NCBI RefSeq assembly: GCF_028551275.1
Contig: NZ_CP117025.1
Span: 1,669,501 to 1,733,500, forward strand
Reading direction: 5' to 3'
DNA length: 64,000 bases
Source of the DNA: Sphingomonas hankookensis
GTDB lineage: Bacteria; Pseudomonadota; Alphaproteobacteria; Sphingomonadales; Sphingomonadaceae
Shown: positions 31,133 to 39,953 of the stretch, one piece after another
Position numbering within the stretch: the first letter of the stretch is position 1
How the letters are laid out: the number at the start of each line of letters is the position of its first letter
The notes under the pieces: model-generated
The model's input: only the letters and a program-made list of their open reading frames with translations
What the model was told of the DNA's origin: nothing
Database searches by the model: none
Translations under genes and position numbers: made by a program

Positions 31133-33360
31133 TGCCGAGTCCGCTGCGCATCCCCGCCGGCACCGTCTTCGCGCACGACGGCACGCGGATCTCCTTCGTC
31201 GAGGAGGTGGACGACTTCGTCCTGCGCTTCGTCATCGAAGGGACCGACGACGAGTTCTTCGTCGAGGCGGCCCCGGGCGTGATGGTGCGACCGACCGTCC
31301 AGTGGCTGCTGGACGAGTTCGCGGCGGGGCGTCTGCGCGAGTTCACCGCAAGCGAGGCGACGCTCACCGAATGGCGCGGACGCTATCTCGGCTGGGACCG
31401 GACGGCCTGCCTCGCCAAGCAGCCCAAGGCCGTCCGCAAATACGAGCTCGCGCTGGCGGCGCTCGTCCAGGGCAAGCCCAAATCCGCGACGGCGCTCGAG
31501 GACTTCGCCAAGGAGATGTATCCGGACGACGAGGTCGCATCGGGCCGCTCGATCATCCGCTGGATGAACAATCTCGAAGCCTTCGGCGAGAAGGTCGGCG
31601 TCATGATGAACCGCAGCGGCCGTGAGAAGGGCCGCTCGCCGCTGCCGCGGATCGTCGACCGGCTCGTCCATCAGGCCATGGCGCTGCACTGGTCCGTCGA
31701 CGCCATCAAGAAGATGGACGCCTATTCGCTGACCGTCGCCGCTTGGCACCGGCTGAAGGACGCGGGTGCCACCGGCATCGGCGACGCTCCGCCGCACAAG
31801 AGCACGGTCGTGAACCGCATCAACAAGTGCGAGGACATGGAGGCCTGGACGTCCAAGCACGGGCCGCATGAAGCCAATCGTTATTTCCTCGCCTCGGGCG
31901 AGAGCATGCCCATCACCCGTCCGTTCCAGCTCGCCTACATCGACGGCACCGAGTTCGAGCAGGTGTGTCTGTTCTCGGCCGACGCCGAGATCCCCAGCAA
32001 CAAGATGAAGATCGTGCAGGTCATCGATGCCTGCGCGCTCTTCGCATATCCAACCACGCCCTTCAGCGGACCCTATCGGTCCGAAATGGGGATGTACGCG
32101 CTCATGGGTGCGCTCACGCCCCCCGTGCTTACCAAGGAGCAGATGGCGGCCGATCCCATGCGCGTGCTGTTCTTCGGCCGTCAGGGCCTGCTGCGCGGCG
32201 ACAACGACAAGGCCATCATACCGCCGTCCGCGATCGGAAACCTGGCGAGCGTCATCGGACGCGTCGAACTGGCGAAGAGATACGGGTCGGACGAGAAGTC
32301 CAACGTCGAGAACTATTTCGGATGGCTGAAGCACAGGTTGGAAGGCGAACCCGGCACTGTTCTGTCCGCCCGTAGCCGCCGGCGCTCGATCCGCCGCGAT
32401 CCGATGAAGGAGGCGGCAATGACCCGCGCCAGCTTCGCGCAGAAGCTGGAGGCGCTACGGCTCGAGTGGAACGACACAGCGCACGAGGCCATCGGCTGGC
32501 GGAAGCCCAACGACGTCATGCTCGAGTTCATCTCGGCCCAGCGGACCCGCTTCAGCGACCCCAAGGACGTCCGGCGCAACCTCGCGCGAACGGTCCCCGG
32601 GGTTCTCACCACCGATGGCGTCGTCCACGACAACATCACCTACAGGTGGAACCGCGAGGGCGTGACGCAGACGCTGTCGAGCAACCTCGCCGCCCAGGCG
32701 TTCTCCAAACGGCTGGAAGGCACCGCGCGGTGCGACGTGTGGCTGCGCGTCTTCGACTGGAACCTCGACATCATCGAGATCGTGGACGAGGCCGGCAACG
32801 ACTTCGTCGAGCTCTGGTCCGACGATCCCGACTACACCCAGTTCCTCACCCGGTTCGAGCACAAGTTCCACCAGTCCTGCGTGATCGCGGGCAGCACCGG
32901 CGCGCAGACGGCCGAGCAGAAAGCCCTGCGCCGGGCGGAATCCCTTCAGCAGCAGTGGGAGGATCTGCACAATCTGCCCTATGCCATCGCCAAGAAGGCA
33001 GGGGCGGTCCTCGAGCGTGCTGAGGTGCGCGCGAAGGCGCGCAACGTCGCCGACGATCCCGATCTCACCGACTTCTCCGCCTTCATGATCCCGACGGACA
33101 TAGGCGGCTCGAAGCGAGCGGACGTTCCGCTCGGTCCCACGCAGTCGCGCTCCGCAGACGCACCGGACGACGGCACGGACGCGCGCGCGGACACCAACCG
33201 TGGCCCGGCAGGCGACTGGGGCGGACTCGATCCCGCACCCCGATCCAACCTCGACATGCTCGCCGCCGACCAGGAGCAGGAGGACCTGGACGGCGGCATC
33301 GACTGGGACGCGGACGATGACCGCCGCTCCGAGAATTCCTCTTCGGGAGATGATGCGTGA
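31132..33360 (+). CDS. tnsB: TnsB-like DDE transposase
   Basis: A 742-residue transposase that binds the ends and makes the 3' cuts and strand transfer. N-terminal DNA-binding domains cover residues 1-250. The catalytic core has Asp271 (LAYIDGTEF), Asp357 (LRGDNDKA) and Glu393 (SNVENYFG). The last two are 35 residues apart, a classical DD35E. LRLEWNDTAHEAIGWRKPNDVM is the typical integrase-core end. The acidic C-terminal tail (residues about 690-742) may bind TnsC. It overlaps tnsA and tnsC. All three catalytic residues are intact, so the enzyme looks active. Confidence 0.92.
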   Translation: MPSPLRIPAGTVFAHDGTRISFVEEVDDFVLRFVIEGTDDEFFVEAAPGVMVRPTVQWLLDEFAAGRLREFTASEATLTEWRGRYLGWDRTACLAKQPKAVRKYELALAALVQGKPKSATALEDFAKEMYPDDEVASGRSIIRWMNNLEAFGEKVGVMMNRSGREKGRSPLPRIVDRLVHQAMALHWSVDAIKKMDAYSLTVAAWHRLKDAGATGIGDAPPHKSTVVNRINKCEDMEAWTSKHGPHEANRYFLASGESMPITRPFQLAYIDGTEFEQVCLFSADAEIPSNKMKIVQVIDACALFAYPTTPFSGPYRSEMGMYALMGALTPPVLTKEQMAADPMRVLFFGRQGLLRGDNDKAIIPPSAIGNLASVIGRVELAKRYGSDEKSNVENYFGWLKHRLEGEPGTVLSARSRRRSIRRDPMKEAAMTRASFAQKLEALRLEWNDTAHEAIGWRKPNDVMLEFISAQRTRFSDPKDVRRNLARTVPGVLTTDGVVHDNITYRWNREGVTQTLSSNLAAQAFSKRLEGTARCDVWLRVFDWNLDIIEIVDEAGNDFVELWSDDPDYTQFLTRFEHKFHQSCVIAGSTGAQTAEQKALRRAESLQQQWEDLHNLPYAIAKKAGAVLERAEVRAKARNVADDPDLTDFSAFMIPTDIGGSKRADVPLGPTQSRSADAPDDGTDARADTNRGPAGDWGGLDPAPRSNLDMLAADQEQEDLDGGIDWDADDDRRSENSSSGDDA

Positions 33361-34358
33361 CCAACGCGAAAAAGGATCCGCTCGGCGTCCAGCCGCCGCC
33401 CGTCCGCGGCGATCCCAAGCCGGTGTTCACCGACCCGGCCCGCAACGCGCGGGTCGAGGCGGTCGTGCCGTTCTTCAAGACGAACTACATCGAGCACGAG
33501 CCCCAGACCATCGTGGTAGAGCAGCTGCTCAGCTACCTCAAATCCATGCAGTCGCTTCTTGGTGGGCCGATCGACGGCCGCTGCCTGTCCGAGCACAGCA
33601 ATGCCGGAAAGTCGCGCATGATCGAACATCTCGTTCGCATGGCGGCATTGAGGCGGGCCGAGGCGGGGCTGCCACCCAATCCACACCAGATCCTGTGCAT
33701 CGAGCTGGACAAGACGACATCGGTCGCCACCTGGCTCCGCCGCATCCTATACGAGATGGGCGACGACCACTGGAACGACCGCAACGCGAAGATCGAGGAC
33801 CTCGAGGATCGCATCCTCACCATGTCTCGCAGGCTCGGCGTGGAGGGGATCGTCGGTGACGAGGTCCAGCACCTCGATCGCAAGACGACCGACGCCCGAC
33901 AGGTCACCGACCGCTTCAAGACGTTCCTGAACCGCGGCATCCTGCCGCTCATCCTAGTCGGTGACGAGGACGCGGAGAAGTTCTTCGAGAAGAACGGCAA
34001 GTTCGCCTCCCGCCTCGGCACGCCGCTCGAGCTGAGGCCGCTCAATCCCCGTGGCGACGCTCACGACAAGGAACTCTTCCTCACCTTCTGCGAACGCCTC
34101 GACCAGTCGATGGTCGAGGGCGGGATCATCGACGAGCTGAGCGGCCTGAACAAGATTGGCTTCCGGACCCAACTCGTGACGGTCAGCAGCGGGCACGTCG
34201 GTCGCGTGTGCCGTGTGGTGTGCGAGGCGGCGCAGCACGCGCTGCGTCGCGGATCGCCCGCGATCGAACGGCACGACATGAGCGTCGCGACCCGGGGCTT
34301 CGCCATGAAGCTGAAGTGGGTGCTCCACGATCCGTTCTCGAATCGCGGCGGCTCGTGA
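33357..34358 (+). CDS. tnsC: TnsC/TniB-like AAA+ transposition regulator
   Basis: A 333-residue ATPase that connects target selection to the transposase. The P-loop is SEHSNAGKS (Lys85, Ser86); the usual first Gly is Glu79. Walker B is GIVGDEVQHL (Asp168, Glu169). LGTPLELRPLNPRG and TVSSGHVGRVCRVV are the expected sensor regions. GTG 33357 overlaps the tnsB stop. Length is as for TniB/TnsC of about 300-350 residues, shorter than Tn7 TnsC (555). The first residue of the P-loop is unusual but the key Lys is kept. Confidence 0.9.
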   Translation: MTNAKKDPLGVQPPPVRGDPKPVFTDPARNARVEAVVPFFKTNYIEHEPQTIVVEQLLSYLKSMQSLLGGPIDGRCLSEHSNAGKSRMIEHLVRMAALRRAEAGLPPNPHQILCIELDKTTSVATWLRRILYEMGDDHWNDRNAKIEDLEDRILTMSRRLGVEGIVGDEVQHLDRKTTDARQVTDRFKTFLNRGILPLILVGDEDAEKFFEKNGKFASRLGTPLELRPLNPRGDAHDKELFLTFCERLDQSMVEGGIIDELSGLNKIGFRTQLVTVSSGHVGRVCRVVCEAAQHALRRGSPAIERHDMSVATRGFAMKLKWVLHDPFSNRGGS

Positions 34359-36283
34359 AGGTCGCCGAGGCCCCGTTCAAGCGCCTGCGGTTCGAATACG
34401 ATCCCGGGCCCCGCGAAAGCGTGATCGGTGCACTCGCCGCCGCCTGCCGGGAGCACCGACTCCCCAGGATCGCCACCGCGCTCGAAGGCGGCGGCGTCCA
34501 TGTCGCCAGGATCGGCTTGATACAGTGCGTCCCAACCGACATGCTCGATCGCATCGCGCGCGTCATCCGCACCGAGCCGGCGAACCTTCACACGATCGCC
34601 TTCACATGGTCCGACCGACGAGATCGCATCGTTCTGGGCGATCTCGTTGCGCCCAGGTCCGCGTTCGACCTGGAGAGACGCCGCATAAGCCCGGTGTCAT
34701 TGCGCAAGGGGCCATACCATCGCAGCGACTGGCTCAACCTGCTGCTGCCCTACTGCCCGGAATCCCTCGAACTGCTCGTCGACGCCTGCCCGGATTGCGG
34801 ACCCCTGGGGTGGCGCTGGACCCGGGGGCTCGACGCCTGCGAAGGCTGCGGCAAGCAGATCGCACCGTCGAAGGCCCCGCCGCTGCCGCTCTATGCGGCC
34901 GACGACTACCGCCTCTTCGCCGATCTGATGTCGCGGGATCCGGACGCCGGCGCGAAAGCGGTCGAACAATTGCCCTCGGTCATCCAGTCCTTCTCGCGCA
35001 CGGCGCTGGTGGGTGTGGCACTGCGCGCGGGGATCGTCGCGACGTCCGGTCGACGAGGAGGGGGCGTCGAGAAGTTGGCGGAGGCAGGGCCGGACGTGGT
35101 GGTGAAGGTGGTTGCGACGGGGGCGGCGCTGCTGCGGCGGTGGCCCGCCTCCATGCAGGCGTTCGCCGACAGGCGGCTTGACGCGATCGCCGGCGACGTG
35201 GCCGCCTATGAGACCATGCGTCGCGATATCCGATGGATCGCGCAACGTCAGCACATGGAGGAAGGGCGCCTCGTCGCCCTCGCGTTCCCCGACATCGATG
35301 GTCGCAAGGTCCAGACCTTCGCGAAGGACACGCGCTACTACACGGCGACGGAGACGAACATCCAACTCTGGACCTCGTCGCAGCAGCTGAAACAGCTTCG
35401 CGACGCCAAGGCAGTCCGCTTCGAGGAGTTGCCGGGCGGACAACGCAAGCGCGTGCGGTATGACGCAGACGACGTGGATGCGCTGCGGAACCTGCTTCGC
35501 ACTTCCACGACCGCGGAATCCGTCGCCGCCCGGTTCGAGATCCCCGTCTACGCCATCAGCCAGATCGCATTCCCCCAGCCGGTCCCGACCGCGAGCGACG
35601 GCCCCGACAGCTCGGACACTGCTCTGCTCACGGCCTTGAATCATCCGGGCGTCGTGATCCTCCAGGGTCAGAAGCTGGACGCCACGTCCGTCGAGAATTT
35701 CGCTCGCGAACTCGATTCCATCGCCATCCGTCACCAACCGCCCCCGGGGATCATCACGCTGCGGAGCGCGATGATCAGGTATCCGGGTGAAAAGCCCTGG
35801 GGTCGCGTGCTGGCGGCATTGCTTGGGAGGCGAATCCCATACTACGTGGCCGGGACCCAGCCGGCGACCGCACGCAGCATTCATGTCGATCCAGCCAGAC
35901 TGCCCAAGCTCCCGCTCTGCCAGCGCGAGCGGGACGAGGGTTTCCTGAGGTTCACGCACGTGTCCATGCGCGACGCCGGCGAGATCCTCGGCGCCGGCTT
36001 CGAGGAAACCGCCGAGGCGATCGCATCGCGCGGCATCGAAATCTCACGCTACGGCAAGGGGAACGGGGTCTCGCGCGAGGCAGTTGACGCGCTGGCCCGC
36101 ATCATCGCCTTCACCGGCGAGGCCGCCGTCTTCTCCAACCGCAATGCGGTCGGCCTCTACCACGAGCTGAAGCGAGCCGGCGTCGCCCGCCTGCATGGCG
36201 GATGGTCTCGCCGTGAACTCGTTGAGCGCGGGCTGGTCAGCCATGCTCGAGCGGGCTGCGGACAGTCGTTGCGAACCAAATGA
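34355..36283 (+). CDS. tniQ: TniQ/TnsD-like target-site protein
   Basis: A 642-residue protein. RKGPYHRSDWLNLLLPYCPESLELLVDACPDCGPLGWRW (in parts) and DACEGCGKQI form the TniQ zinc-binding core, with Cys134, 145, 148, 162 and 165. The remaining 470 residues are helical, with several helix-turn-helix-like segments (SVAARFEIPVYAISQIAF; RDAGEILGAGFEETAEAIASRG), as in TnsD proteins that read a specific attachment site. GTG 34355 overlaps the tnsC stop. A longer in-frame ORF from 34208 is a shadow of tnsC. Length fits TnsD (about 500-700) better than short TniQ. It is the only TniQ gene in the window. Confidence 0.88.
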   Translation: MKVAEAPFKRLRFEYDPGPRESVIGALAAACREHRLPRIATALEGGGVHVARIGLIQCVPTDMLDRIARVIRTEPANLHTIAFTWSDRRDRIVLGDLVAPRSAFDLERRRISPVSLRKGPYHRSDWLNLLLPYCPESLELLVDACPDCGPLGWRWTRGLDACEGCGKQIAPSKAPPLPLYAADDYRLFADLMSRDPDAGAKAVEQLPSVIQSFSRTALVGVALRAGIVATSGRRGGGVEKLAEAGPDVVVKVVATGAALLRRWPASMQAFADRRLDAIAGDVAAYETMRRDIRWIAQRQHMEEGRLVALAFPDIDGRKVQTFAKDTRYYTATETNIQLWTSSQQLKQLRDAKAVRFEELPGGQRKRVRYDADDVDALRNLLRTSTTAESVAARFEIPVYAISQIAFPQPVPTASDGPDSSDTALLTALNHPGVVILQGQKLDATSVENFARELDSIAIRHQPPPGIITLRSAMIRYPGEKPWGRVLAALLGRRIPYYVAGTQPATARSIHVDPARLPKLPLCQRERDEGFLRFTHVSMRDAGEILGAGFEETAEAIASRGIEISRYGKGNGVSREAVDALARIIAFTGEAAVFSNRNAVGLYHELKRAGVARLHGGWSRRELVERGLVSHARAGCGQSLRTK

Positions 36284-36400
36284 CGAGCTTGCCTCGACGC
36301 GCTAGCGCCGGCATTATCTGCAAGGTGCTCGGCGGTTCAGGTCAAGAAACCTGTGACAAAGTTAAAGCGCCGCAGCGCCGGGATTTGTTAGCGTTCGCCG
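36284..36400. other. Probable boundary between mobile element and chromosome
   Basis: The 117 bases between tniQ and the DUF3617 gene must hold the right-hand end of the element if the accessory DNA is one Tn7-like transposon. Tn7-like ends finish in ACA-3' on this side; TGTGACA at 36352-36358 is one candidate. No left-end partner is in view to confirm it. A short GCGC-rich dyad lies at 36368-36379. Confidence 0.35.
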
Positions 36401-36934
36401 TTACTTAGTTTCGCATTCGCCGATGCGCTTGCCCTCGATGCGGACCTTCTGCGACATCGCCGTCCGGCCGGTCATTTCCATCTGCTGATCGGTCGTGAAG
36501 CTTGTCGGGGTGAACGTGCCCGTCGTCTTGCCGGTCATCTGCGTGTCGCCGGGCAATTTGCAGCTGACGTCGCTTTCCATCCTGCCGCCGGCAAAGCTGT
36601 TGCTGGCAACGGTGCAGTCCGCGCCCGACTGCTTCAGCATTTCCTCCGGTCCCTTCGCCGCCTGCTCCGGCGTGATGCAGATGGTGTTGGTCTGCGCCGG
36701 CGGGTTGGCGGGCATGCCGGCGGGCATGTTCGCCATCTTCAGGTCGCTGACCTGCGTGCGGATCTCCCACTTGCCCGGTTGCAGCTTGGGCGTTTCCGCG
36801 CCCGCCCCGGTTTCGGACGACACCACTTGACCGGTCGCCGAATTGCTGGTCAGCGTGGTCGATCCGGTCTTCTGGTCGCCGCAGGCCGTCAGGGCCAGCG
36901 CACCCAGCGCTGCCAGGGGGATCAGCTTTTTCAT
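36401..36934 (-). CDS. DUF3617 lipoprotein
   Basis: A 177-residue exported lipoprotein. The signal ends in lipobox LTAC (Cys18). The mature part contains LQPGKWEIRTQVSDLKM, a Met/Pro-rich loop MANMPAGMPANPP, CITPEQAAKGPEEMLKQSGADCTVASNSFAGG and a C-terminal GKRIGECETK. This is the DUF3617 pattern, a small beta-rich periplasmic domain of unknown function common in Sphingomonads. Four cysteines in the mature part may form disulfides. Its 3' end faces the end of the tniQ gene 117 bases away. Confidence 0.85.
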   Translation of the reverse strand: MKKLIPLAALGALALTACGDQKTGSTTLTSNSATGQVVSSETGAGAETPKLQPGKWEIRTQVSDLKMANMPAGMPANPPAQTNTICITPEQAAKGPEEMLKQSGADCTVASNSFAGGRMESDVSCKLPGDTQMTGKTTGTFTPTSFTTDQQMEMTGRTAMSQKVRIEGKRIGECETK

Positions 36935-36997
36935 GCAACGCTCTCCTGTTTTCGTTTCGGGGGTAACACTTTAGCCCCCTTCTGCGTTGCGCCCTGC

Positions 36998-37681
36998 ATG
37001 AACGAAACCCTTCGTCCCGAACCCCGCCCGTCCCGCCGTACGCCGTGGAGCATCATCGGCATCGCCGCCGCCGGCTTCGTCCTGCTGCTACTGTTCTTCC
37101 TCGCCGATCAGGTAGTGCGGGGAAGCAGCTTCGCGTTCGACCGGCAGCTGCTGCTGGCGCTGCGGGGGACCGATGGCGCGCCGGTCGCGTCGGAGAAATT
37201 CACGTCGATGGTCCGCGACGTCACCGCGCTCGGCAGTACGACGGTGCTGACCATCGTCGTCGCCTTCGTCGCGCTGCTGCTGGCCAGTACCGGACGGTGG
37301 CGGACCGGGCTGCTGATCGCGGCGGCGTGCGCCAGTGGCAGCTGGGCCAATATGCTGTTCAAGCAGGCGGTGTCCCGCGCGCGTCCCGATCTGGTCCCGC
37401 ACCTGATGGCGGAGACGTCGAACAGTTTCCCCAGCGGCCATGCCGCCAATTCGGCGATCGTGTACCTGACACTGGCGACGCTCGCCTGGCCGCTGTTGCG
37501 CCAGCGCGCCGCACGGGCGTTCGCGATGGCGGCCGCGGCATCGCTGGTCGTCGCGATCGGGGTCAGCCGGGTTTATCTGGGCGTGCACTGGCCGAGCGAC
37601 GTGCTGGCCGGATGGCTGTTCGGGGCGCTGTGGGCGATCGGATGGTGGCGGATCGAACTGCGCGTGCTGGGCGGACGGTAA
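36998..37681 (+). CDS. PAP2-family membrane phosphatase
   Basis: A 227-residue protein with six helices and all three PAP2 motifs: KQAVSRARPD (KxxxxxxRP), SFPSGHAAN (PSGH) and SRVYLGVHWPSD (SRxxxxxHxxxD). These enzymes dephosphorylate lipid phosphates such as undecaprenyl pyrophosphate or phosphatidic acid at the membrane. The substrate cannot be told. ATG 36998 gives the usual short cytoplasmic N-terminus. It stands alone, divergent from the DUF3617 gene. Confidence 0.9.
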   Translation: MNETLRPEPRPSRRTPWSIIGIAAAGFVLLLLFFLADQVVRGSSFAFDRQLLLALRGTDGAPVASEKFTSMVRDVTALGSTTVLTIVVAFVALLLASTGRWRTGLLIAAACASGSWANMLFKQAVSRARPDLVPHLMAETSNSFPSGHAANSAIVYLTLATLAWPLLRQRAARAFAMAAAASLVVAIGVSRVYLGVHWPSDVLAGWLFGALWAIGWWRIELRVLGGR

Positions 37682-37752
37682 CGACGGAAACCTTTGCGGC
37701 GGCGCGAGCGGCGGCGTAACGTTAGCGCAAACAATCAGCGATGGAGGGATGG

Positions 37753-38199
37753 ATGAGCGCGAAATTCCGGGGCGTGGCGGCAACGTTGCTGCTGGTGGCG
37801 GGGGCGGCGCAGGCGCAGATCGCGCCGGTCGGCGGGGCGCCGAGCAGCTCGCCCAATTCCGAGGACACGACGCGCAGCGTCACCAGCGACCGCGACCAGC
37901 AATTCGCGCTCGACCGTATCCGCGACGAGGCAGGCACGACCGTCGACGCACGCGCGTCGCGGCGCAGCGCCAAGCGGATCGTCGCGGCCAAACCGTCCGA
38001 CCTGGTCATCGGCGCATCGGTGTTCGACAAGACCGGCGTGCCGCTGGGCACGATCGAGGCGGTGAAGCCGGAGGGCGTGCAGCTGTTGTCGGGCAGCTCG
38101 CGGGCGATGGTCCCGGCGGATGTGTTCGGCACGATCCGGGGGCAGCTGGTGCTGAACGTGACCAAGGCCGAGTTCGCGCAGCAGACCGGGGCACGGTAA
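37753..38199 (+). CDS. Exported protein with PRC-barrel-like segment
   Basis: A 148-residue protein. A signal peptide (GVAATLLLVAGAAQAQ) is followed by a Ser-rich spacer and charged helix. SDLVIGASVFDKTGVPLGTIEAVKPEGVQLL resembles a PRC-barrel beta fold. ATG 37753 has GGAGG 6 bases upstream; an earlier ATG at 37741 lacks this. It has no obvious partner genes. Role unknown. Confidence 0.65.
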   Translation: MSAKFRGVAATLLLVAGAAQAQIAPVGGAPSSSPNSEDTTRSVTSDRDQQFALDRIRDEAGTTVDARASRRSAKRIVAAKPSDLVIGASVFDKTGVPLGTIEAVKPEGVQLLSGSSRAMVPADVFGTIRGQLVLNVTKAEFAQQTGAR

Positions 38200-38239
38200 T
38201 CGCAGCGGCAGGAGGCGATCGACAAGCGACCGATCATCT

Positions 38240-38322
38240 CGTCACCCCGGACTTGATCCGGCGTCCTGCTTTTGCGTCGGGCGACTAAGAAGCGGGACCC
38301 CGGGTCAAGCCCGGGGTGACGA
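38240..38322. repeat. Extragenic inverted repeat pair
   Basis: GTCACCCCGGACTTGATCCGG and, about 55 bases on, ACCCCGGGTCAAGCCCGGGGTGAC. Two opposed copies of the common alphaproteobacterial GTCATCCCGG-type extragenic element can form a long hairpin. It lies between two genes and codes for nothing. Confidence 0.7.
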
Positions 38323-38386
38323 TGAGACGTTATCCTGTGAACCGCGAACCTTGCTTGAGCGGCTGAACGCGGATCTGCTGCGAGCC

Positions 38387-38941
38387 TCAGTGAAACGGAG
38401 TGATGATGTCCGCGCCGTGGCGGGTCGCCTTGTCATAGGCGACGTCGTGCTCGGCGATCGTGCGCACCGCCGCCATGCCGGCGTCCTTGATCCCGTCGCA
38501 GCCGGCGGCGTTGATCGCGTCGGCCACCTCGCCGCGATGGTCCCACGCATAGCGGACATGGCCTTCCTCATGCTTCAGCAGCGTGGCGAGGTAGCGGTCG
38601 AACTGCGCGCGGACCCTGGCCGGGACGTCGGAGTCGGCGAGGCGGGGAACGGTGACGACCGCTTCGAACCCGATATTGTCGAGCGTCGTGCTGCACGTGC
38701 CCGCCGCATCGCGCCGCCAGCGCCAGTTGATGTTCCAGCGGCTGAGCCCGTCGACGCGCTTGCCGTCGTTCGGATCGGTCGGGCGGGCAGCGTCGATCGA
38801 TCGACGGATCGCGGCCACGCTGCGGCCGGTGACGGCATATTCCTCGACCCGGACATTGGCGATGCCGTCGAACGGGGTGGCGGAGCCTTGCAGCGTCAGC
38901 AGCGCGGCGAACAGGGCGGTGGCGGCGGGGGCGGTCGGCAT
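38387..38941 (-). CDS. DUF922-like putative secreted zinc protease
   Basis: A 184-residue protein with a short signal-like N-terminus (APAATALFAALLTLQGSA). LLKHEEGHVRYAWDH holds an HExxH-type zincin motif (HEEGH), followed by a further His/Asp. This matches the DUF922 family, thought to be secreted zinc-dependent proteases. ATG 38941 was taken; an in-frame ATG at 39052 would add 37 residues before the signal. Neighbours give no hint. Activity is inferred from the motif only. Confidence 0.72.
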   Translation of the reverse strand: MPTAPAATALFAALLTLQGSATPFDGIANVRVEEYAVTGRSVAAIRRSIDAARPTDPNDGKRVDGLSRWNINWRWRRDAAGTCSTTLDNIGFEAVVTVPRLADSDVPARVRAQFDRYLATLLKHEEGHVRYAWDHRGEVADAINAAGCDGIKDAGMAAVRTIAEHDVAYDKATRHGADIITPFH

Positions 38942-39260
38942 GGGGCGGAGCGTAGCCGGGGCGCGGCGGAAGGCAATGGCGGAGTTAAGGGTGGGCAATG
39001 CGCAGTCGGTCCTGGGCATGGCCTCTGCGAACGTCGCTCGCCCAACTGCCACCGCTTCGTACCCCGGCCTTCGCCCGGGTACGGAACAGGCATTTGGGCA
39101 GAGGTCTTATCTGAGCCAAGTGAGCTTGGTCATGCCGCGGCAGAGAGCGTGGTCCCATCGGGTAGCCCATTCGGCACGTCGCGGTTCAACAGTTCGGGGC
39201 AGCCGTTGCAGTCCACCGCGCTACGGGGCGGGCGGCGAAGGCAAAACCATTGGAGTGGGC

Positions 39261-39953
39261 TCAGTCGCCCAGTTGCGCGAGCAACGTCTTCGCCGCCAGC
39301 GTCTCGGCCTCCTGCTTCGACGTGCCGGTGGCTTCGGCCGCCGCCAGCTTGCCGATGGTTACGCGCACGGTGAAGCGCGGCGCGTGGCCGGGGCCGCTCT
39401 TGTCGACGATCGCATATTCGGGCGGACGGCGATTGTTCGCGGCGGCCCATTCCTGCAGCGCCGATTTCGGGTGGCGCGGCACGCGCAGTTGCGCGTCGAT
39501 CCGCGATCCCCATAGCGTGCGGACCAACGCGCGCGCGGCGTCATGGCCATGGTCGAGATAATAGGCGCCGATCAGCGCCTCCATCACATCGCCCAGCACA
39601 TTGTCGCTGTCGCCGGCGCCGTCGTCGCGCGCCTGCTTGCCGAGCTTCAGATGCGGGACCACGCCGATGCCGCGCGCGATTTCCGCACAGACGGCACCGG
39701 TCACCAACGCGTTGAACCGCTTCGACAGCGCGCCTTCGCTCTCCGAGGGAAAGCGTTCGTAGAGCCATTCGGCGACGGCGAGCCCCAGCACGCGGTCGCC
39801 GAGAAATTCGAGCCGCTCATAGGTCGCGCGTGCCGTGCTGCCATGGGTCAGCGCGCGGGCGTAATCGTCGATGCGGGTCGGCGCACGGCCCAGCGCCTGG
39901 CCGACCCAGTCGTGCAGGGCGTCGCTCAGAAGCCTTCCCCGATCCGGTGCCAC
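39261..39953 (-). CDS. rnc: Ribonuclease III
   Basis: About 222-230 residues. The RNase III signature ERLEFLGDRVLGLAVAEWL is clear, with GDVMEALIGAYYLDHG supplying the second acidic pair. The double-stranded RNA-binding domain is LQEWAAANNRRPPEYAIV through SKQEAETLAAKTLLAQL. It cleaves double-stranded RNA in rRNA processing. It overlaps the end of lepB. Start is either GTG 39953 or a CTG at 39929 next to GGGGAAGG; the annotated span uses the GTG. The lepB-rnc order is common in alphaproteobacteria. Confidence 0.93.
   Translation of the reverse strand: MAPDRGRLLSDALHDWVGQALGRAPTRIDDYARALTHGSTARATYERLEFLGDRVLGLAVAEWLYERFPSESEGALSKRFNALVTGAVCAEIARGIGVVPHLKLGKQARDDGAGDSDNVLGDVMEALIGAYYLDHGHDAARALVRTLWGSRIDAQLRVPRHPKSALQEWAAANNRRPPEYAIVDKSGPGHAPRFTVRVTIGKLAAAEATGTSKQEAETLAAKTLLAQLGD

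Noticed and set aside
36255..36275. AGTCGTTGCG shared with 30097 region as possible end repeat
   Set aside because: Ten bases only, inside tniQ coding sequence, in direct rather than inverted order; likely chance.
36334..36350. GGTTCAGGTC looks like a tRNA T-loop near the transposon end
   Set aside because: Flanking bases do not pair and no acceptor or anticodon arms are present.
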